This document shows, one piece after another, positions 6,346-10,416 of a stretch of DNA of 10,416 nt (position 1 is the stretch's first letter; each line of letters starts with the position of its first letter). A program made the position numbers and the translations under genes. The notes under the pieces were generated by a model. The model saw only the letters and a list, made by a program, of their open reading frames with translations, ran no database searches and was not told the origin of the DNA. This DNA is from Rickettsia typhi (lineage in GTDB: Bacteria > Pseudomonadota > Alphaproteobacteria > Rickettsiales > UBA1997), in the NCBI GenBank assembly GCA_945902255.1, contig CAMDMO010000054.1:1-10416 (forward strand). Direction: 5' to 3'.

Positions 6346-6435
6346 GACGGGGGTATTATGATTTTTATGTGTAAAAGCCCTCTAGAATAAGTTTGAGAAT
6401 TTTACTAAATGTTCCATTAAAGATGAAATTTGGTA

Positions 6436-7692
6436 TTAATTATTCCAAGGAATTTTAGCGCCCAATTTTTTTGCAACATTAATTGATGACAATAACCCAT
6501 CTTCATGAAAGCCATAGCGCAAGTAAGCTCCGCAAAAATATATATTTTCTAATCCTTGAATTTTGTTAAATTCGTTTTGAGCGCTAACCGCTTCAGAGTC
6601 AAAAATTGGATGTTCATATTCAAATTGAGCAAATATTTTTTTTGGATCAATTTTATGACTAGCATTTAGAGTTACAAAAAGTGGATAATTTTCATCAATT
6701 CCCTGTAAAAGATTCATCCAGTAAGTAAGAATAAGGCCTTGATTCTGTTGATCTTTGCAATTTTTTAAGTAATTCCAGCTAGCCCAAGCCTTTTTGTTTT
6801 TTGGCATTAAATTTTCATCAAAATGAAGAGTGGCAATATTTTTTTGATAGCGGATTTTTTTAAGTAAGTTTTTTGTTTCATCGCTAAATTCATCGATCAA
6901 CTCCAAAGATTGATTTGAGTGACATGCAAGCACAACTTTATCATAGATTTTTCCAGAAACTTCTAATTTTCCATCAGGTAATTTTTTTATTTTTTCAATT
7001 TTAGAATTAAGAAAAATTCTATCTCTAAAATCATTACATAATAATTTTACATATTCTTTGCTGCCACCTTCAACCGTATACCATTGTGGTTGGTTAGTTA
7101 CTGATAAAAGTCCATGATTTATGAAAAATCTTACCAAACTTTTTGCTGGATAATTTTTTATAACTTCCAAAGGACAGCTCCAAATTGCTGAAGCCATAGG
7201 AAGTAAATAAAATTTTCTAAAATAATTTCCCATTTTTAAATCATCAAGAAACTGCTCTAAACTAGGGTTTTCAGAGCTTTCCATAATATTTTTGGCATTT
7301 TTATTAAATTTAAAAATATCCAAAAGCATCATTAAAAATTTCCAATTAAAGATATTTTTTTTCTGACAAAAAACTGCTGCCAAACTTTGTCCAGAATATT
7401 CAATTTTTCCATCATCAATTGAAGCCGCAAATGACATGTTGCTAGACTTAGTTTTGACATTTAATAATTCAAAAAGAGCTTTTAAATTAGGATAAGTTTG
7501 ATGATTAAAAACAATAAAACCGGTATCAACTGCAATTTCTTTGCCATTATAATTAATTGTCGCAGTGTTTGAATGTCCACCAATATAGTTATTTTTTTCA
7601 TATAGATCAATTTCATGCTCTTTGTTTAAAAGCCACGAAACAGCCATTCCAGAGATTCCAGAACCTATTATTGCTAATTTTAATTTTTCCAT
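6436..7692 (-). CDS. FAD-dependent amine-oxidase-like protein (COG2907 type)
   Basis: This 418-residue flavoprotein has an N-terminal Rossmann dinucleotide motif, IIGSGISG (8-15), the acidic E32 that binds the FAD ribose, YIGGHSNT (37-44), VDTGFIVFN (55-63) and a C-terminal FAD-binding segment NIYFCGAYLRYGFHEDGLLSSI, characteristic of COG2907 NAD/FAD-binding proteins. Length is normal. The family is found beside CFA-type methyltransferases and DUF1365 proteins. In Rhodobacter sphaeroides a relative takes part, as I recall, in the furan fatty acid pathway as an acyl-chain desaturase (UfaD), so redox chemistry on methylated acyl chains is the best guess. A true amine substrate is unlikely. It is the last gene of the MFS-to-FAD operon, 6 bp after the alcohol dehydrogenase stop, and its stop lies 40 bp from the nested palindrome. 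Confidence 0.92.
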   Translation of the reverse strand: MEKLKLAIIGSGISGMAVSWLLNKEHEIDLYEKNNYIGGHSNTATINYNGKEIAVDTGFIVFNHQTYPNLKALFELLNVKTKSSNMSFAASIDDGKIEYSGQSLAAVFCQKKNIFNWKFLMMLLDIFKFNKNAKNIMESSENPSLEQFLDDLKMGNYFRKFYLLPMASAIWSCPLEVIKNYPAKSLVRFFINHGLLSVTNQPQWYTVEGGSKEYVKLLCNDFRDRIFLNSKIEKIKKLPDGKLEVSGKIYDKVVLACHSNQSLELIDEFSDETKNLLKKIRYQKNIATLHFDENLMPKNKKAWASWNYLKNCKDQQNQGLILTYWMNLLQGIDENYPLFVTLNASHKIDPKKIFAQFEYEHPIFDSEAVSAQNEFNKIQGLENIYFCGAYLRYGFHEDGLLSSINVAKKLGAKIPWNN

Positions 7693-7698
7693 AGTTTG

Positions 7699-8745
7699 TT
7701 ATAATTGACTCATATCAATAACAAATCTGTAACGAACATCACTTTTTAAAACGCGTTCATAAGCTTCATTTATATAGCTTGGAGCAATTACTTCAATTTC
7801 TGGCGCAATGTTATGTTGAGCACAAAAATCAAGCATCTCCTGCGTTTCTTTGATTGAACCAATTACTGATCCAGAATAGTTGCGACGCATTAATATTAAA
7901 GGAAATGGACTAATTGAATAAGGTTTATCAGGAACGCCTAGAGCTACAAGAGTTGCATCAAGTTTTAGTAAATTAAAATACGCATGAAGATCAATTTCGG
8001 CAGAAGAAACAGTGTTGATAATTAGATCAAAATAATTGGCATATTTTTTTAAATTTTCAGGATTTTTTGTTGTCACAAAATTATGAGCGCCCATTTTTAT
8101 AGCATCTTCCTTCTTTTTATCAGAATGGCTTAATACAGTCACTTCTGCGCCAAGTGCTGCTGCAATTTTTACACCCATATGACCAAGTCCACCCATGCCA
8201 AGAATTCCGACCTTTTTATTTGGACCAGCTTTCCAATGCATCAAAGGCGAATAAAGTGTAACGCCAGCGCAAAGCAAAGGTGCGGCTTTATCAAGTGGAA
8301 TTGATTTTGGAATTTTTAAAACATAATTTTCATCAACAACAATTATATCAGAATATCCGCCTTGGGCAATGGTTTTGCCATCTTTTTCGTAAGAATTATA
8401 AGTTTGCGTCATGCCATTTAGGCAGTAATTATCAAGAGTAGATTGGCAGTTGGCGCAAGTTCGACAACTATCAACGAAGCAACCAACTCCAACATGGTCA
8501 CCAACTTTATATTTGGTAACTTTTTTGCCAACTTCGCGCACTACGCCTGCAATTTCATGGCCAGGAACCATTGGATAAATTGATTGTCCCCATTCGCTTC
8601 TAGCTTGATGAATGTCGGAATGACATATTCCGCAATATTTGATGTCAATTATTACATCATGTTCTTTTGGATTTCTTCTTTCAAATGAAAATGGTGCAAG
8701 TTTTGATGTTGCCGATTGAGTGGCAATTCCTTTGGCTTTTATCAT
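7699..8745 (-). CDS. Zinc-dependent NAD(P)-alcohol dehydrogenase / aldehyde reductase (YahK/CAD-like)
   Basis: This 348-residue medium-chain dehydrogenase has all zinc ligands. The catalytic site uses C38 (YCGICHSD), H63-E64 (PGHE) and C159 (LLCAGVTLYSPL). The structural zinc is bound by C94, C97, C100 and C108. The cofactor motif GMGGLGHMG (183-191) is followed by SHSDKKK (206-212), where serine and lysine rather than an acidic residue point to NADPH. This matches the YahK / cinnamyl-alcohol-dehydrogenase-like group, which mostly reduces aldehydes to alcohols. It lies 3 bp after the SDR and 6 bp before the FAD protein, inside the operon. The usual form of this lipid neighbourhood does not, as far as I know, contain such an enzyme, so it may be an added aldehyde-detoxifying step. 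Substrate cannot be deduced. Confidence 0.95.
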   Translation of the reverse strand: MIKAKGIATQSATSKLAPFSFERRNPKEHDVIIDIKYCGICHSDIHQARSEWGQSIYPMVPGHEIAGVVREVGKKVTKYKVGDHVGVGCFVDSCRTCANCQSTLDNYCLNGMTQTYNSYEKDGKTIAQGGYSDIIVVDENYVLKIPKSIPLDKAAPLLCAGVTLYSPLMHWKAGPNKKVGILGMGGLGHMGVKIAAALGAEVTVLSHSDKKKEDAIKMGAHNFVTTKNPENLKKYANYFDLIINTVSSAEIDLHAYFNLLKLDATLVALGVPDKPYSISPFPLILMRRNYSGSVIGSIKETQEMLDFCAQHNIAPEIEVIAPSYINEAYERVLKSDVRYRFVIDMSQL

Positions 8746-8748
8746 GTT

Positions 8749-9477
8749 TTAATGTGAAATTTTTTTAGTAAAAAAGAAAATTAATTTATAAGGTAAAATC
8801 TTTAAAATTTTTAGCCAAATTGTAAATTTTTTTGGAAAATGAATTTCGAACTTTTTAGCTTTTAAATCTTTTATAATTATCACTGCCGCTTCTTGCGCCG
8901 TAATTATTGCGGGCATTTTAAAATCATTTAAGTCGGTAAGGCGCGTTTTAACAAAACCCGGATTTATAACCGAAACATCAATATTAAAAGGGGATAGTTC
9001 AGCATAAAGTGTTTCGGCTAAATTTATTAAAGCTGCCTTTGACGCACCATAAGCAAAAGATTTTGGCAAGCCAATATAGCCTGCAACACTTGCAATCAAA
9101 GCGATATGACCGGATTTTTGTTTGATCATTTTTTTAACTACCACATCTAAACAATTTAGCGCGCCAACAAAATTTACTTCATTTATTTTTTTCGCTTCTT
9201 TTAAATCAATTTCATTTGCCGGCATTGGTTTGTAGGTTCCGGCGCAATAAATAAAAAGATCAATTTGTTCAATTTTTTCTAAAACTTCTTTAACATTTTT
9301 TTCATCAACAACATCTAGGACAAAAATTTCAACATTAGACTGAAGTTGTTTTTTTATTGAAGATAAAGCGTTAAAGTCGCGCGCCGCCAAAAATAAATGA
9401 TTTTTTTCTTTGGCATATTCTTGAGCTAAAGCTTCACCAATTCCATGGCTTGCGCCTATTATTACAATGTTTTTCAC
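8749..9477 (-). CDS. Short-chain dehydrogenase/reductase (classical SDR), GTG start
   Basis: This 242-residue classical SDR has the cofactor motif GASHGIG (8-14), AARD (31-34), D55, YCAG (77-80, variant of NNAG), catalytic N102, S130 and Y143-GAS-K147, and INPGFVKTRL (171-180) of the NADP-contacting loop. Arg33 after the second strand suggests NADPH. The C-terminal segment WLKILKILPYKLIFFF (about 221-236) is hydrophobic and basic and may rest on the membrane. The start is GTG at 9477-9475, overlapping the lipoprotein stop as GTGA, which indicates translational coupling. SDRs of this type recur in the DUF3833/FAD/CFA neighbourhood and presumably oxidise or reduce a lipid carbonyl or hydroxyl. 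The exact substrate is unknown. Confidence 0.93.
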   Translation of the reverse strand: MKNIVIIGASHGIGEALAQEYAKEKNHLFLAARDFNALSSIKKQLQSNVEIFVLDVVDEKNVKEVLEKIEQIDLFIYCAGTYKPMPANEIDLKEAKKINEVNFVGALNCLDVVVKKMIKQKSGHIALIASVAGYIGLPKSFAYGASKAALINLAETLYAELSPFNIDVSVINPGFVKTRLTDLNDFKMPAIITAQEAAVIIIKDLKAKKFEIHFPKKFTIWLKILKILPYKLIFFFTKKISH

Positions 9478-9995
9478 AATTTATTAAAACCAATAGTTAA
9501 ATATCCAACTGTTAAGCCAAATTTTTTAATTTTTGATTCATTAATCACATGCTTATCATTAATTAGATAAATCCAGTCTTCGATTGCTAAATCATAAGTT
9601 TTTTCCCCCACCGGAGTTTTCAAAACATAATCCATTCTAAGAGCGTTGCCATGTTGTATTCCTTTTGCTTGCCCAACAACATCTCCAGCAGTTGCTGTAA
9701 AATTATTGTCATCTAACATTGTGATTTTCCAAATGCGGCTTTGTTTTTCGCCATCATCAAAAATAAATTGTTCTTCTAGAACTCCCTCGTTGCCATTCCA
9801 TTTTCCTTCCATGGTAGCATGAAAACGACGGTTAATTTTACCGCGCCAATCTTTTACAACTCCATAGGCTTCTAGCTTGCCATTAAAATATTTTCTAATG
9901 TCAAATTTTGGCGAATTATTTTGATAAACTTTCGGATCTTTTATTGAACAGGAAAATAGAGACATAAAACAAATTAAAGTTAAGATTTTTTTCAT
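9474..9995 (-). CDS. DUF3833 family lipoprotein
   Basis: The 173-residue product starts at ATG 9995-9993, giving MKKILTLICFMSLFSC with a lipobox LFSC and acylated Cys16, so it is probably a lipoprotein. A longer reading to 10037 adds 14 residues from inside the transporter gene and would bury the signal peptide, so it is rejected. The chosen ATG also overlaps the transporter stop as ATGA. The mature part has FNGKLEAYGVVKDWRGKINRRF, an EGKWNG segment, LEEQFIFDDGEKQSRIWKI and DWIYLINDKHVINESKIKKFG, typical of DUF3833, probably a beta-rich, lipocalin-like fold. No activity is established. Its position between a transporter and an SDR suggests a periplasmic or membrane-surface role with lipid substrates. 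Stop overlaps the SDR GTG by 4 bp. Confidence 0.92.
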   Translation of the reverse strand: MKKILTLICFMSLFSCSIKDPKVYQNNSPKFDIRKYFNGKLEAYGVVKDWRGKINRRFHATMEGKWNGNEGVLEEQFIFDDGEKQSRIWKITMLDDNNFTATAGDVVGQAKGIQHGNALRMDYVLKTPVGEKTYDLAIEDWIYLINDKHVINESKIKKFGLTVGYLTIGFNKL

Positions 9996-10416
9996 AGTTT
10001 TTTTAAAAAAAGTGCAGTTAAAACCTTGAGAAAACAAGGTAAAATAGCATAAACAATAGGAATCGCTGTATAATTTATAACATTATTTTCAGTAATTAAG
10101 TTTAACACTAGGAAGGTTGCAATTGCTAGAGAAATCTTGGTTATAAAGCTAAAGAAGGCAAAGTAAGAGGTTTTGTTTTTTTTATCAGATATTTTATTGA
10201 TTAAAATTAATTGCGGCGCAGTTAAGTCGCAACCAACAGCAAAGCCTGATAAAATGCATATTAGGTAAAATAAATAATAATTTTTTTCAGTAATAAGGGC
10301 GGCAAAGATAAAAATTATTACGCTTAACATAATTGCGCTTTGCCATGATTTTTTAGCGCCGATTTTATTAATAATTTTTGCCCAAATAAAAACTGAGATT
10401 GCGGCTGATAAAAAAT
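9992..10416 (-). CDS. MFS transporter, C-terminal part (5' end beyond the window)
   Basis: The frame is open from the window edge to TGA at 9994-9992, giving about 141 residues without the true start; the ATG at 10330 is internal. Visible residues begin FLSAAISVFIWAKIINKIGAK, a transmembrane helix followed by the basic cytoplasmic loop typical of MFS proteins. Then come roughly four hydrophobic segments (starting at MLSVIIFIFAAL, YLFYLICILSGFAVG, FFSFITKISLAIATFLVL and IPIVYAILPCFLKVL) and a lysine-rich end. GCDLTAPQLILINKISDKK between two helices resembles the MelB/GPH-like MFS_2 group found in this neighbourhood, where it may move a lipid or lipid precursor. It is the first visible gene of the operon and is coupled to the DUF3833 gene by ATGA. 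Family is fairly sure; cargo is unknown. Confidence 0.85.
   Translation of the reverse strand, partial: FLSAAISVFIWAKIINKIGAKKSWQSAIMLSVIIFIFAALITEKNYYLFYLICILSGFAVGCDLTAPQLILINKISDKKNKTSYFAFFSFITKISLAIATFLVLNLITENNVINYTAIPIVYAILPCFLKVLTALFLKKL

Larger units (their letters stand above)
6203..6395. repeat. 193-bp nested palindromic element (MITE-like or Rickettsia-palindrome-like)
   Basis: The outer 18 bp (6203-6220, starting caaacttattctag) are the exact reverse complement of 6378-6395. The pairing continues with one mismatch over the next 10 bp. Inside, 6251-6262 pairs with 6338-6349 and 6274-6292 pairs exactly with 6310-6328 (19 bp). The centre holds GCTTTTAAAGC (about 6297-6307), itself a near-perfect palindrome. 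No protein is encoded. The element fills the 272-bp gap between the convergent ends of the old yellow enzyme and FAD-protein genes, so it could act as a bidirectional terminator or transcript stabiliser. No perfect direct duplication flanks the 18-bp ends. Miniature transposable element or repeated extragenic palindrome are both possible. Confidence 0.85.

Noticed and set aside
6203..6395. CRISPR array
   Set aside because: The repeats are inverted, not direct, with no regular spacers and no cas genes nearby.
9996..10037. A 14-residue N-terminal extension of the DUF3833 protein
   Set aside because: It lies inside the transporter gene and would place MKKILTLICF, a clear lipoprotein signal peptide, in the interior. 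The ATG at 9995 with the ATGA overlap fits better.
10328..10330. ATG at 10330 as start of the transporter gene
   Set aside because: The frame stays open to the window edge and the upstream residues form a typical MFS helix and basic loop, so this methionine is internal.

Overview
The window is AT-rich (about 30 % G+C by eye) and almost fully coding. Protein signatures are proteobacterial: a YgaP-like rhodanese, a cyclopropane-synthase-family methyltransferase with its DUF1365 partner, a NemA-type old yellow enzyme and a YahK-type alcohol dehydrogenase. With the low G+C, the IS630 remnant and a 'CGTCATCC…GGATC' palindromic repeat, this suggests an AT-rich alphaproteobacterium, perhaps a Rickettsiales-like or otherwise host-associated lineage. 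That placement is inference. Start codons almost never have a visible Shine-Dalgarno sequence.

Layout. Positions 1-132 hold the 3' end of an IS630-family transposase (+). It converges on, and slightly overlaps, an unrecognised lysine/alanine-repeat protein (126-872, -) that has only a TTG start and may be the surviving part of a decayed gene. Positions 873-1243 hold no convincing gene. From 5021 down to 1244 runs a tight minus-strand operon: TIGR01777 epimerase, DUF1365 protein, cyclopropane-synthase-like methyltransferase, rhodanese-DUF2892 membrane protein, AhpD-like CxxC protein. An old yellow enzyme gene (5066-6163, +) is divergent from it. A nested 193-bp palindrome (6203-6395) lies between the oxidoreductase gene and the end of a second minus-strand operon (beyond 10416 down to 6436): MFS transporter, DUF3833 lipoprotein, SDR, zinc alcohol dehydrogenase, FAD amine-oxidase-like protein.

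How the genes fit together. CFA-like methyltransferase, DUF1365, FAD amine-oxidase-like protein, DUF3833, SDR and MFS form a gene neighbourhood that recurs in proteobacteria and is linked in some species to acyl-chain modification of membrane lipids and to photo-oxidative or singlet-oxygen stress. Here it is split into two blocks on the same strand, with an old yellow enzyme gene and a palindromic element between them. It has extra electrophile- and thiol-handling enzymes: enone reductase, aldehyde/alcohol dehydrogenase, rhodanese and AhpD-like protein. The methyltransferase lacks two of the bicarbonate-binding residues of E. coli Cfa, so its product may not be a plain cyclopropane fatty acid. 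My working model is a membrane-lipid modification and lipid-electrophile detoxification module; its chemistry cannot be fixed from sequence alone.
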